A stretch of DNA of 64,000 bases from Streptomyces sp. WMMC940 (GCF_027460265.1 NZ_JAPZBC010000001.1:620001-684000), one strand, 5' to 3'; shown: positions 43,792 through 51,806, counted from the first letter of the stretch. Translations and numbers: made by a program. The notes: a model not told the origin generated them from the sequence alone.

Positions 43792-44648
43792 ACGGCGCCT
43801 CTGCGGGGCCCTGGGAGTGCCCGGTGCGGGGCGCCGGCGCCCCCTGGCGTCGCCGCCCCGCCGAGGGCGTGGTGTGCGGCCCCGGCCAGTGCCCGCCGGT
43901 CGGGGTGGGCGGCGGCGGGGATCGGCGGCAGGACCGTGATCTCCGCGGTCAGCCCGGCAGTGGCCGCGACCCGCCAGAGCGAGGCGCCCAGCGCGTCGTC
44001 ACCCACGAACGCGGCGGCGCCCACCGGCCGGTAGGCGATCCGCACGGGCTGCACGGCCGCGCCGGCATCGAGGGCGGCCTGGAATGCGGCGTTCCGGAAA
44101 CGGCCCCGCTCCCGGCCGCACCAGGTCGAGCCCTCGGGGAACACGATCACCCGCGAACCGCGCCGGAGCGCACCGGCCACGGCCCCGACGACGCCGGGGA
44201 GCTCCCGCAACCGGTCGCGGTCGACGAACAGGGTGCCGCCGAACCGGGCGAGCGGACCGAGCACGGGCCACTGCCGCACCTCGCGCTTGGCCAGCATCCG
44301 CCCGGGCAGGACCGAGGCGACGAGCGGGATGTCCAGCCAGGAGATGTGGTTGGGGACGACGAGGGTGCCCTGCCCGGCACGCCGGGGCCCCCGCTGCCCC
44401 GGGACGGCACCCGTCACCCGGATCCGTACGCCGAAGGCCCGCATCACCGCGCGGCACCACAGCCCGACGAGACGGGCGCGGCCGGACCGTCCCAGGAAGA
44501 TCGCCGCCGGGGCGAGCACGACGCCCGCGAGGACCGCCGCCGTACCGGCGACCAGACGGAGGGCCGCGGTGGTCCGGCGCACGGCAGGCCACCGCGGGGA
44601 CGCGCAGTCGGCGGGCGTGCAGGGAGCGATGGGCAGCCAGACGCTCAT
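43686..44648 (-). CDS. olsA: PlsC-type acyltransferase, probable ornithine-lipid O-acyltransferase OlsA
   Basis: A 320-residue membrane-associated acyltransferase. The N-terminal hydrophobic segment (about 30-55) is followed by the PlsC motif N-H-I-S-W-L-D (H-x4-D), the GTLFVDR block and the acceptor motif F-P-E-G-S-T. Paired with the OlsB-like gene whose stop overlaps its ATG (ATGA), it should add the second acyl chain to lyso-ornithine lipid. The recognisable domain ends near residue 265. The last 55 or so residues are Ala/Pro-rich and the final 35 are read antisense to egtD, so an earlier stop has probably been lost. Confidence 0.85.
   Translation of the reverse strand: MSVWLPIAPCTPADCASPRWPAVRRTTAALRLVAGTAAVLAGVVLAPAAIFLGRSGRARLVGLWCRAVMRAFGVRIRVTGAVPGQRGPRRAGQGTLVVPNHISWLDIPLVASVLPGRMLAKREVRQWPVLGPLARFGGTLFVDRDRLRELPGVVGAVAGALRRGSRVIVFPEGSTWCGRERGRFRNAAFQAALDAGAAVQPVRIAYRPVGAAAFVGDDALGASLWRVAATAGLTAEITVLPPIPAAAHPDRRALAGAAHHALGGAATPGGAGAPHRALPGPRRGAVQIAVDRDSANLPSGSVHHSVSSIPAAASSERTPS
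43828..43843. terminator. Perfect palindrome GGGGCGCCGGCGCCCC after egtD
   Basis: A 16-bp perfect palindrome 37 bases after the egtD stop is a likely terminator for the egt operon. It lies inside the extended olsA reading frame, which supports the view that this part of olsA was originally intergenic. Confidence 0.5.
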
Positions 44649-45421
44649 TTCACCGGCGCCAGGGAGAGGAAGTGCCGCAGGTAGCGGGGGTTGGTACGGC
44701 GCAGCGACAGCAGGACGTAGAGGTCGGCGACGCCGAAGTCGGGGTCGTGGGCGGGCGCCCCGCAGATCCAGGCGCCGAGGCGGAGGTAGCCGCGCAGCAG
44801 CGGCGGCAGCTCGGCGCGGCCCTCGGGGCGGGCGATGCCGTCGGCGCTCCAGAGCTTGTGCGGAGTGACCCAGTAGTCCTCCGGCGCGAGGTGCTTGGCC
44901 TTGACGGCGTCCCAGGTCGCGGCGGCGAGCGCACCGCCGTCGGCGAGCGGCACCGAGCAGCAGCCGGACAGCCAGGTGTGACCGGTGCGGGTCAGGTAGC
45001 GGGCGAGCCCGGCCCAGACGAGGGCGATGACGGCACCGTTGCGGTGGGCGGGGTGGACGCAGGAGCGGCCCACCTCGACCAGGTCGTCGCGGATGGGGGC
45101 GAGCCGGGACAGGTCGAACTCGGTCTCGGAGTAGAGCCGTCCGGCGACGCGGGCGCGCTCGGGCGGCAGCACGCGGTAGGTGCCGACGACCTCGCCGGTG
45201 TCCTCGTGGCGCACCAGGATGTGGTCGCAGTACGCGTCGAAGGCGTCGATGTCCAGCCCGGGTTCGGGGCCTTCGAGGCGGGCGCCCATCTCCCCGGCGA
45301 ACACCTGGTGGCGCAGCCGCTGCGCGGCCCGTACGTCGTCCTGGTCCCTGGCGAGCGACACCACGTAGCGGGGCTCGGCGGCCACGAGGGGGGCGGGGAC
45401 GACGGCTGGCGATGCGGGCAT
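44645..45421 (-). CDS. olsB: OlsB-like ornithine N-acyltransferase (GNAT fold)
   Basis: A 258-residue acyltransferase of the OlsB/autoinducer-synthase-like GNAT group. Conserved blocks include AQRLRHQVFAGEMG, GTYRVLPPE, ETEFDLSRL, VEVGRSCVHPAHRNG and LLRGYLRLGAWICG with PAHDPDFGVADLYVLL. It transfers a 3-hydroxyacyl group to the alpha-amino group of ornithine, the first step of ornithine lipid synthesis. ATG at 45421 follows AGGAGA. Overlap with the PlsC gene fits the two-step pathway; S. coelicolor carries an equivalent pair. Confidence 0.87.
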   Translation of the reverse strand: MPASPAVVPAPLVAAEPRYVVSLARDQDDVRAAQRLRHQVFAGEMGARLEGPEPGLDIDAFDAYCDHILVRHEDTGEVVGTYRVLPPERARVAGRLYSETEFDLSRLAPIRDDLVEVGRSCVHPAHRNGAVIALVWAGLARYLTRTGHTWLSGCCSVPLADGGALAAATWDAVKAKHLAPEDYWVTPHKLWSADGIARPEGRAELPPLLRGYLRLGAWICGAPAHDPDFGVADLYVLLSLRRTNPRYLRHFLSLAPVK

Positions 45422-45744
45422 GGCGGTCTCCTCTGCCGGAACGGATGGGCCGGACCGCGCCTGAGGCGGCCCGGCCCCTAACTAATTCCGTGACCGGCTG
45501 GATTCGACATGACGGCGGTGCGGAGCGGGGATGTGCGCCGTCTGAATGCCGGGCGTCCCCGTACGGGGCGGGGAGGGCGGGCGACGAGGAAGCGGGCGAG
45601 GGCACCGGTCCTGTTCCGTCAGCGGTGCTCGACCAGCAGATCCGCCTTGCTGTGACGGTCCCGCTCACGGCGGTCCGTGCAGGGCGGGTGGCCGGACCGC
45701 TGCTGCACGGTCCGGCCACACTGCGGCGGGATGGCCGCTTCGCG
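45422..45744. other. Intergenic region upstream of olsB
   Basis: A 323-bp gap between two minus-strand genes. It holds a strong terminator (45688-45719) for the repeat protein and, nearer olsB, an AT-richer patch CCTAACTAATTCCG (about 45477-45490) that may be the ols promoter. No gene is supported. Confidence 0.5.
45688..45719 (-). terminator. Stem-loop terminator after repeat protein gene
   Basis: Perfect 12-base arms (GTGGCCGGACCG and its complement) enclose an 8-base loop, 25 bases past the stop of the minus-strand gene. Confidence 0.75.
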
Positions 45745-46116
45745 TCACACCTTGGCACGTTCGGCCGCGGGGAACGCCTCGGCGACGGACTCCGGTGCGG
45801 ACGCGACCGCGCCGTCCGGGGCGTTGACCTTCAGCTCAGGCAGCGAGGCCACAGCCGCGTCCGAGGCACCAGCCTTCAGCTCAGGCAACGGAGCCACAGC
45901 GACATCCCCGGCACCAGCCCTCAGCTCAGGCAACGGAGCCACAGCGACATCCGAGGCACCAGCCCTCAGCTCAGGCAACGGAGCCACAGCGACATCCGAG
46001 GCAACGGCGCCCGTGGGCGCTGCCGTCTTCGCCTGTGCACTGGCGACGGCCGCGCCTCCGAGGGTGAGCACGCCTGCGGCAGCGGTGGCCAGTGCGGACC
46101 TGGCGATGACGTTCAT
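45745..46116 (-). CDS. Small secreted protein with 15-residue tandem repeats
   Basis: A 123-residue protein of unknown function. The first 27 residues are a Sec signal peptide ending A-S-A. After a short linker there are four clear 15-residue repeats (A-S-D-V-A-V-A-P-L-P-E-L-R-A-G and variants, residues 39-98) and a degenerate fifth (99-113), then F-P-A-A-E-R-A-K-V. Each repeat has alternating hydrophobic residues followed by P-L-P-E-L, which would suit a beta strand and turn. ATG at 46116 follows AGAAGGGAAGA. A terminator follows. It has no cysteine and no anchor, so it is probably exported to the wall or medium. Confidence 0.75.
   Translation of the reverse strand: MNVIARSALATAAAGVLTLGGAAVASAQAKTAAPTGAVASDVAVAPLPELRAGASDVAVAPLPELRAGAGDVAVAPLPELKAGASDAAVASLPELKVNAPDGAVASAPESVAEAFPAAERAKV
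45823..46002 (-). repeat. Four 45-bp tandem repeats within the secreted protein gene
   Basis: Four in-frame 45-base units encode residues 39-98. The first three (minus-strand order) are nearly identical and the fourth is more diverged; a fifth degenerate unit covers 45778-45822. Confidence 0.9.
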
Positions 46117-46503
46117 AGCGATCTTCCCTTCTCGTGGTGCGGCGGGCCCACCGGGTCTTGTCCCCAGGTGGGTCCGACCGGTGATCTCCACACTAGGAAG
46201 CGCCGCCTGTGGCCGTGGTCCGCTGAGTGGCCCGTGCGACGGAGGAATCGCGTACTCCGTCCGGGGGACACACGCCCGTCCCCCGGTGGACGTGCCGCCC
46301 AAGGCGGTGCGCCCGCGGCGCGGCCTCGCCGCCCAACGGGACGGCGCCGTGGAGCGCGAGGGGCGCCACGGCAAGGACCCCGGGCGGTCCGAGAGGCGGC
46401 CCCCGGGTCCCGCCGATGGCTCCCTCCCTGGGTGAACCGGACCCGGAAGGCACCGGGCGCACCGTGCGGCGGGCTCGGCCGGCGGGTGTTCCGTCCCGCC
46501 GGC
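46117..46503. other. Intergenic region between sugar-binding and repeat-protein genes
   Basis: A 387-bp gap on the minus-strand side of both genes. It contains the terminator of the binding-protein gene (46478-46503). An imperfect GGACCC/GGGTCC stem lies near 46375-46410. The promoter of the repeat protein is expected near 46130-46200. No gene is supported. Confidence 0.5.
46478..46503 (-). terminator. Stem-loop terminator after sugar-binding lipoprotein
   Basis: GCCGGCGGG (46478-46486) and CCCGCCGGC (46495-46503) form perfect 9-base arms around TGTTCCGT, directly abutting the stop codon at 46504-46506. Confidence 0.75.
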
Positions 46504-47754
46504 TCAGCTGCCGGCGAGGGCTTCGGTGATCCGTTCGGAGGCGGCCCGGCCCGCGGTGGCGGGTTCGGCGCCACCCAGCACGGCGGTCATGTACGGCTTG
46601 ATCGGGTTGTCCTCCTCGACCTCGGCCCACTGCGGCGAGTTCGGCGTGGCCCGGCCCTGCGCGGCACCGGCGGCCATCGCGGCGGTGCCCTCCTGGCCCT
46701 CGATGACGGAGGCGAGGCCGGTCTTGTTGGGCACGTAGCTCATGGTCCTCGCGAGATCGGTCTGCCAGCGTTCCCCTGCCAGCGCCTTGACCACCTCGAT
46801 CGCGGCGGCGCGCTCCCCTGCCTTCTCGGGGATGATCAGGTCCGAGCCGCCGGTGAACACGGCACCGGGCTTCCCGGCGGACTTCCCGGGGACGGGGAAG
46901 AAGCCGAGCCTGCCCTCGAGCGCCGGGTTCTCCTTCACGGCGAGGGCGGCGGCGGAGGGGGTGGCGATGATCTGGGCGACGTCGCCCTCGGCGAAGACCC
47001 CGGTCTGCGGCGGGGTCATCTCGTCGGCGTTCTCGGGCCCGTCCCCGAGGGCCTGGAGCTTCTTGTAGAAGGTCATCCCGCGGACGGCGGCGGGCTCGTG
47101 CAGGGTGCCCTGCCAGACGCCGCCCCGGTCGACGGCGAGGTCGCCGCCCTCGTCCCAGACGAAGCCGGCAAGGGTGTACCAGTCCTGTCCGGAGAGGTAT
47201 ATGCCCTGCCTTCCCCCGGTGTTGAGCCTCTCGGTGTCCTCGAGCCACTCCGCGCGGGTCTTGGGAGGACGGCTGATCCCGGCTTCCTCGAAGAGGTCCT
47301 TGTTGTAGACGACGACGCGGTTGGCCGCGTACCAGGGGATGCCGTACTGCGTACCGTGGACCCGGCCGGGCTCGGCGAGCCCCGGCAGCCAGTCCTCGCC
47401 GCCGAGGTCGCGGACGGACTCCAGGGTGAGATCGAGGAGCCCCTCGCTCTCGGCGTACTGGGCGACCTGGGTGTTGCCGACCTCGATGACGTCGGGGGCG
47501 TCCTCGCTCTCCAGCGCCGCGAGGACCTTCTTCCCGATGCCGGTCCACTCCTGGAAGGTGACGTCCAGCCGGACGCCGGGGTGGGTCTGCTCGAACTCGG
47601 TCACGAATCGCTCGAGGAAGTCGTCGGAGACGCTGTCCTTCATCAGCCAGACGGTGACCGTACGGTCGCCGGAACCACCGCCCGGGAGAAGCCCGCAGCC
47701 CGTGAGGGCGGTTGCGGACACGACGGCGACGGCACCGGCCAAGAAACGGTTCAT
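46504..47754 (-). CDS. Carbohydrate-type ABC solute-binding lipoprotein, orphan
   Basis: A 416-residue cluster B/D sugar-binding protein. The signal peptide ends at lipobox L-T-G-C (Cys20). The mature part shows TVTVWLMKDSVSDDF, FEQTHPGVRLDVTFQEWTGI, APDVIEVGNTQVAQYAESEG, then YGIPWYAANRVVVYNKDLF and GGSDLIIPEKAGERAAA. These are typical of chitobiose or N-acetylglucosamine binders such as DasA and NgcE. ATG at 47754 has AAGGTG about 9 bases upstream. No permease or ATPase is adjacent, so it must share a transporter encoded elsewhere. A DasR-like palindrome lies about 95 bases upstream of the start. Confidence 0.88.
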   Translation of the reverse strand: MNRFLAGAVAVVSATALTGCGLLPGGGSGDRTVTVWLMKDSVSDDFLERFVTEFEQTHPGVRLDVTFQEWTGIGKKVLAALESEDAPDVIEVGNTQVAQYAESEGLLDLTLESVRDLGGEDWLPGLAEPGRVHGTQYGIPWYAANRVVVYNKDLFEEAGISRPPKTRAEWLEDTERLNTGGRQGIYLSGQDWYTLAGFVWDEGGDLAVDRGGVWQGTLHEPAAVRGMTFYKKLQALGDGPENADEMTPPQTGVFAEGDVAQIIATPSAAALAVKENPALEGRLGFFPVPGKSAGKPGAVFTGGSDLIIPEKAGERAAAIEVVKALAGERWQTDLARTMSYVPNKTGLASVIEGQEGTAAMAAGAAQGRATPNSPQWAEVEEDNPIKPYMTAVLGGAEPATAGRAASERITEALAGS

Positions 47755-47847
47755 CACGTAGGTCACCTTTTGCGTGAGGGCACGGGGAAGTGAACACGAC
47801 GTGGGGGGAACGAACGGAATTCGCGGTGGTTGCGCGTGGTGGGAATT

Positions 47848-47861
47848 TTGGTCTGGACCAA
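47848..47861. promoter_or_regulatory. DasR-like operator TTGGTCTGGACCAA
   Basis: This inverted repeat (6-base arms around TG) matches the core of the dre consensus TGGTCTAGACCA recognised by the GntR-family regulator DasR at all but one central base. It lies upstream of a sugar-binding lipoprotein gene of the kind DasR controls, and also about 95 bases upstream of the divergent dodecin gene. Confidence 0.65.
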
Positions 47862-47954
47862 GTTCGGGGGTCAAGCCCGATGTCTCGCGGAGCCGGACGG
47901 GCTGGGGCACGGTGGAGTGGAGCCAGCGACACGGCTGAGAGGAGAACGGCCCTC

Positions 47955-48179
47955 ATGTCCCACCACACCTACCGGGTCACCGAGATCGTCGGCACTTCGC
48001 ACGAGGGCGTCGATCAGGCCATCCGGAACGGCATCGCCCGAGCCGGGCAGACACTGCGCGGCCTCGACTGGTTCGAGGTCACGCAGGTGCGCGGCAACAT
48101 CGAGAACGGCGAGATCGAGCACTTTCAGGTCGGCCTGAAGGTCGGGTTCCGGATCGAGGACGCGGAGGGCGCGGGCTGA
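47955..48179 (+). CDS. Dodecin family flavin-binding protein
   Basis: A 74-residue dodecin, which assembles as a dodecamer storing flavin in the cytoplasm. The sequence YRVTEIVGTSHEGVDQAI, the flavin-stacking Trp in GLDWFEV, and the Gln of EIEHFQVGLKVGF are all as in characterised dodecins. ATG at 47955 is the only start giving the family length. It is divergent from the sugar-binding gene and shares the region with the DasR-like palindrome. Confidence 0.93.
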   Translation: MSHHTYRVTEIVGTSHEGVDQAIRNGIARAGQTLRGLDWFEVTQVRGNIENGEIEHFQVGLKVGFRIEDAEGAG

Positions 48180-48312
48180 CACCGTCACCCGACCGGCCGC
48201 ACGGGCCCTCATGGATCCACGAGCCCGCAGCGACCGGAAACCCGGTTGTGTGACACGCACCACGTGGGCCGGGCGAGGGCGCGATGTGCGCCGGTGCCGG
48301 TCCCGGCGCGGT

Positions 48313-48330
48313 CGGGCGGACGACCGCCCG
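48313..48330. terminator. Stem-loop between dodecin and HAD genes
   Basis: CGGGCGG-ACGA-CCGCCCG at 48313-48330 lies between convergent stop codons (48179 and 48402) and probably terminates one or both. Confidence 0.55.
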
Positions 48331-48401
48331 GGCGCGCGAGGAGCGTGTGCGGCCGCTCTCCGCCAGATACGCCTCCTGTACGTCTCGGGTGCGACCCTCC
48401 G

Positions 48402-48908
48402 TCAGGTACGGCCCTGCGTCTGCTGGGCCGCCCGCATCGCCGTGGAGGTCGTGGCCCAGCGGGCTCGGACGACGCGGAAGCCCGCGCGTTCCGCCGCGTC
48501 GCAGACGAGTTCGTCGTCGTCGACGAGCATCCGGATCTCCCGGGTGCGCCCGAGGCGCCGCAGGACCTCCAGCTTGGTCGTACGCGCCGGGCGGCGGTCG
48601 TGGTCGCGCCGCATCCAGACGCGGCCGAGGGGCAGGCCGTGGCGCTCCAGCCACTCCACGGTGTCCGCCCGGCAGCGCTCGGGACGGCCGGTGAGGTACC
48701 CCACCTCGCACTCCCCCACGGCCTCCGCGACCAGTCGCAGCCCCTCCGCGAGCGGTGCGTCGTCGGGTGCCGCGGCGAAGAAGCCGGCCCAGTCGCGCGG
48801 CCTGCGCTCCAGGAAGTGCTGCCGGTGGCCGGTTTCCGCGAGGGTCCCGTCCAGGTCGAACACCGCGAGCGGCCTGCCGGCCCGATTCGTCTGCGTCTGC
48901 TGCGTCAC
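48402..48908 (-). CDS. HAD-family phosphatase resembling polynucleotide kinase 3'-phosphatase domains
   Basis: A 168-residue HAD hydrolase with motif I A-V-F-D-L-D-G-T-L-A, motif II in VGYLTGRPERCRADT and motif IV M-L-V-D-D-D-E. The layout, with WMRRDHDRRPARTTKLEVLRR between motifs II and IV, resembles the 3'-phosphatase domain of T4 polynucleotide kinase and its relatives. The GTG at 48908 is used; a TTG three codons upstream is an alternative. The substrate is unknown, and no kinase domain is fused. Confidence 0.8.
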   Translation of the reverse strand: MTQQTQTNRAGRPLAVFDLDGTLAETGHRQHFLERRPRDWAGFFAAAPDDAPLAEGLRLVAEAVGECEVGYLTGRPERCRADTVEWLERHGLPLGRVWMRRDHDRRPARTTKLEVLRRLGRTREIRMLVDDDELVCDAAERAGFRVVRARWATTSTAMRAAQQTQGRT

Positions 48909-48947
48909 GGGCCCCAAGGGTACGGCCCACCCGCACGCCGCCGGCCG

Positions 48948-49394
48948 TCAGGACGGTCCGGGAGCCCGCCTGCCCTTGCGCCGCTCCAGTTCCTCGTCCT
49001 CGACGAGGACGAGCATGGGCTTGCCGGGCACGCACATCATCGTGACGACGAACCGGACCGGTACGTCGTCACGATGGTTGCCGTCCTGGTAGTGGATCAC
49101 GTCACCGCCCGGCTCCCAGAACGCCTCCCCCGCCCGGACCACCCTCTCGGGCTCCCCCTCCAGCTCGAAGACCATCTCGCCCTCCACCACATAGCCGAAG
49201 GCAGGTCCGAAGTGCCGGTGGGGCGGTGTGCCGGGGTCCCCGGGAGGAAACTCGACCTGCAGGGTCATGACGTGCGCACCCTCGGGGACGGAAGGCGGTT
49301 TCGCCTCCTGGACCACGGTGACCGCGGTCTTCCATGCCTCGGATCGATGTCCCTGGTTCGCCGGGGCTCCGGCCACCGGCTCGTCGTTCGCCAT
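48948..49394 (-). CDS. Cupin-domain protein
   Basis: A 148-residue single-domain cupin. The metal-binding motif 1 is visible as PPHRHFGPAFGYVVEGEMVFELEG (His-x-His ... Glu), and motif 2 near GGDVIHYQDGNH. ATG at 49394 follows a very strong GGAGGTGG site. It is a cytoplasmic metal-dependent protein, possibly a dioxygenase or a small-molecule sensor. It lies just upstream of the HAD gene on the same strand. Confidence 0.85.
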   Translation of the reverse strand: MANDEPVAGAPANQGHRSEAWKTAVTVVQEAKPPSVPEGAHVMTLQVEFPPGDPGTPPHRHFGPAFGYVVEGEMVFELEGEPERVVRAGEAFWEPGGDVIHYQDGNHRDDVPVRFVVTMMCVPGKPMLVLVEDEELERRKGRRAPGPS

Positions 49395-49959
49395 CACGCC
49401 ACCTCCGTGTGGGCGTGCCGGCACGGAGGGCCGATCGTCGTGCCACGGGTGGCCGCGCCACACACAACGGCCTCGGCCGATCCGGCCCGGATGTCGTCTC
49501 GTCGCGTGGATCGGGCAACCGCCGACCGCGGTCCGGCGCGGCGCGCCGAGGCGGACAGGCGTACCACGTCAGCCTACTCCGCCCGCGCACCTGCCACCCC
49601 TCGTCTCCCGGTCGCCGGATCCGCCCTCGCCCCGGCCCGGCTCCGCGCGACGGCTGCCGCCGGTCATCGGTGCGCTCCGGCCCCGCTGTCCGCACTGCGG
49701 CCGTCACGCGGTCGGGCGTACCGTGGTCACGGATGACGGCTCCGGTCGGGAGCCGCTCGGACTCCGGACGCGCACCGCGCGATGGGGCTCCGACAGGCGC
49801 CGTGAGCGGCGAGGGCAGCCGGCGGGCGCGGCTCCTGACGCCCGGCGCCGGGCGTCCACTCGGCCGGCGAGGGGTCGGCCGGCCCACAACAGGCAGGCCG
49901 CTTCGAGCCGTTGCCCCCGTGACGCCCCGGGAACACGAGCGGCCGACGAAAGGTGCGCC
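49395..49959. other. 565-bp divergent intergenic region
   Basis: It lies between the cupin gene (minus) and the NAD(P)-binding gene (plus). A 20-bp perfect palindrome occurs at 49837-49856. I see no gene with coding character in either strand. Confidence 0.5.
49837..49856. promoter_or_regulatory. 20-bp perfect palindrome GACGCCCGGCGCCGGGCGTC
   Basis: Both halves are exact complements. It lies 104 bases before the ATG of the NAD(P)-binding gene. With no gene ending here it is more likely a regulatory or extragenic palindrome than a terminator. Confidence 0.4.
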
Positions 49960-50697
49960 ATGAAGTTCACAGTCCTGGGGGCAAGCGGGCTGATCGGCTC
50001 CCGATCGGTCGAGCGACTGACGGCGGCCGGGCACGACGTCGTACCCGCCACGCGCTCCACCGGGGTCGACGTGGTCAGCGGCAAGGGCCTGCGGGAGGCC
50101 TTCTCCGGCTCCGACGTGGTGATCAACCTGACGAACTCCCCCGTGTTCGACGCCTCCTCCATCGACTTCTTCGAGACCTCAGCGAACGCCGTCGGGGCCG
50201 CGGCCGAGGAGGCAGGTGTACGCCACCTGGTGATTCTCTCGATCGTCGGCGTGGACCGGGTGCCCCAACTCGACTACTACCGGGCCAAGACCGCGCAGGA
50301 GAACGTCGTCGCGAGCGGGCGCACCCCGTACTCCATCGTGCGGGTGACACAGTTCTTCGAGTTCGTCGAACCGATCATGTCCTGGACGACCGAGGGCGAT
50401 GTCGTCCGGCTGCCACGAACCCCCCTGCAGCCGATCGCCGCCTCCGATGTGTCCGCGGCGGTCGTGGGCGCCGCCTCCGGCGCCCCGTTGCAGGGCATCC
50501 GCAACGTCGGCGGCCCCGAGGTGTTCCCCCTGGACGAGCTGGGACGGATCACTCTGGCCGCGCGGCCCGACGGCCGCACCGTGGTCACCGACGACCAGGC
50601 CGGTTCGTTCGCCCTGGTGGCGGGAGACGTGCTCGTCCCACCGGAGGACTCCGACCTGGGCCCGACGTACTACGGGGACTGGCTCGGGCGCCGATAG
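49960..50697 (+). CDS. NmrA/atypical SDR NAD(P)-binding protein
   Basis: A 245-residue Rossmann protein of the NmrA-like/atypical SDR group. It begins with the nucleotide motif V-L-G-A-S-G-L-I-G-S and continues with SGSDVVINLTNSP, GVRHLVILSIVGVDRV, and Y-Y-R-A-K-T-A-Q-E, a Y-x3-K pair. Members reduce quinones or act as redox sensors. ATG at 49960 follows AAAGGTG. It has no operon partner; the promoter region upstream holds a 20-bp palindrome. Confidence 0.88.
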   Translation: MKFTVLGASGLIGSRSVERLTAAGHDVVPATRSTGVDVVSGKGLREAFSGSDVVINLTNSPVFDASSIDFFETSANAVGAAAEEAGVRHLVILSIVGVDRVPQLDYYRAKTAQENVVASGRTPYSIVRVTQFFEFVEPIMSWTTEGDVVRLPRTPLQPIAASDVSAAVVGAASGAPLQGIRNVGGPEVFPLDELGRITLAARPDGRTVVTDDQAGSFALVAGDVLVPPEDSDLGPTYYGDWLGRR

Positions 50698-50733
50698 CGC
50701 AATGGCGGCGCTCCCGGCGCCGAAGGGGCCTGT

Positions 50734-50814
50734 TCCCGGCCGGCGCGGGCGAGGTGCTCTTGCCGGCCGGCACGGGCCGGGTGCTCTTGCCGGCCGGCGC
50801 GGGCCGGGTCCGCG
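50734..50814 (+). repeat. Three 27-bp direct repeats
   Basis: Units at 50734-50760, 50761-50787 and 50788-50814 share the core CCGGCCGGCRCGGGC. Each contains the palindrome CCGGCCGG. They lie between the NAD(P)-binding gene and melC2, about 40 bases past the former's stop. Confidence 0.85.
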
Positions 50815-50961
50815 GGGCGCGATCGCCGCCCGTCCGGGGCCCGGCAGGGCGACCCCGCCCGATGTGCCGGACGCTCCGGGTTTCACGCGCCGGCCGGTGA
50901 CGGGCCGTCACCGGCCGGCGCCACGGCAGCGTCACGCCGGAACCGGGCCCGGCGACCGGTG

Positions 50962-51789
50962 TCAGGCGGCCGTGTCGTACGTGTAGTACGGCCGGTGGTC
51001 GAGCATGTCCGCCGGAGTCACGTCGTTCCACGGGCGCATGGTGTCCCGGAGGTCCACGACGTTCGGAGTGCCGGCGGCGGGCAGGTAGGGGGAGTCGGGG
51101 TGGCGCCGCTGCCACTCGGACCAGAGCCTGTCGATGAAGGCGTGGTGGAGCCAGAACACCGGGTCGTTCGGGGAGACACCGGTCGCCATCTGGCCGCCGA
51201 CCCACACATGGACGCGGTTGTGCAGATTGACGCCGCGCCAGCCCTCCAGGTGGTTGCGGAAGCCGTCCGAGGAGCTGTTCCACGGCGGGGCGTCGTAGGT
51301 GGACATGGCCAGGACGGAGTCGACCTCCGCCTTCGTCGGCAGCTGACGGCCGCCCGAGCCCAGTGCGCGACGGAGGAAGTTACGGCCGTCGACGCGGACG
51401 TTGACGGCCCAGCCGCCGGACGCGGCCGCGAAGGGGCCGTCCATGACCTGTCCGTCGCGGGCGCGGCCGGTGCCGCCGAGGAAGTCGGCGGCCCACAACG
51501 AGGAGGCGGTGGTGCGGTCGGCCGTCCAGTCCCAGTAAGGGAGCGCCACGGACGGGTCGACGGACTGCAGGGCCTGCTCGAACTGGATGAGGAATCTGCG
51601 GTGCCACGGGAGGAACGACGGCGAGCGGTGACCCACGCGGTCTCCGTTGTCCGTGTCGCTCATGATGAAGGCGTTGTGCGTGGTGACGAAGGAGTCGTAC
51701 TGCCCGTTCCGCTTGAGGGCGAGGAGGGCGTTGACGAAACGACGCTTCTCGTCGGCGGTGAGCTGGGCCTGGTTCTTGCGTACGGTCAT
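50962..51789 (-). CDS. melC2: Tyrosinase MelC2
   Basis: A 275-residue type 3 copper monooxygenase that oxidises tyrosine to melanin precursors. The CuA ligands are His38, His54 and His63 (TTHNAF, GHRSPSFLPWH). The CuB ligands are in NLHNRVHVW and LHHAFIDRLW. Length and spacing match S. castaneoglobisporus and S. antibioticus tyrosinases. It has no signal peptide and is carried out by the MelC1 partner. ATG at 51789, 17 bases after the melC1 stop on the same strand. Confidence 0.96.
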   Translation of the reverse strand: MTVRKNQAQLTADEKRRFVNALLALKRNGQYDSFVTTHNAFIMSDTDNGDRVGHRSPSFLPWHRRFLIQFEQALQSVDPSVALPYWDWTADRTTASSLWAADFLGGTGRARDGQVMDGPFAAASGGWAVNVRVDGRNFLRRALGSGGRQLPTKAEVDSVLAMSTYDAPPWNSSSDGFRNHLEGWRGVNLHNRVHVWVGGQMATGVSPNDPVFWLHHAFIDRLWSEWQRRHPDSPYLPAAGTPNVVDLRDTMRPWNDVTPADMLDHRPYYTYDTAA

Positions 51790-51806
51790 GGCGGTGGTGC
51801 TCCGGT

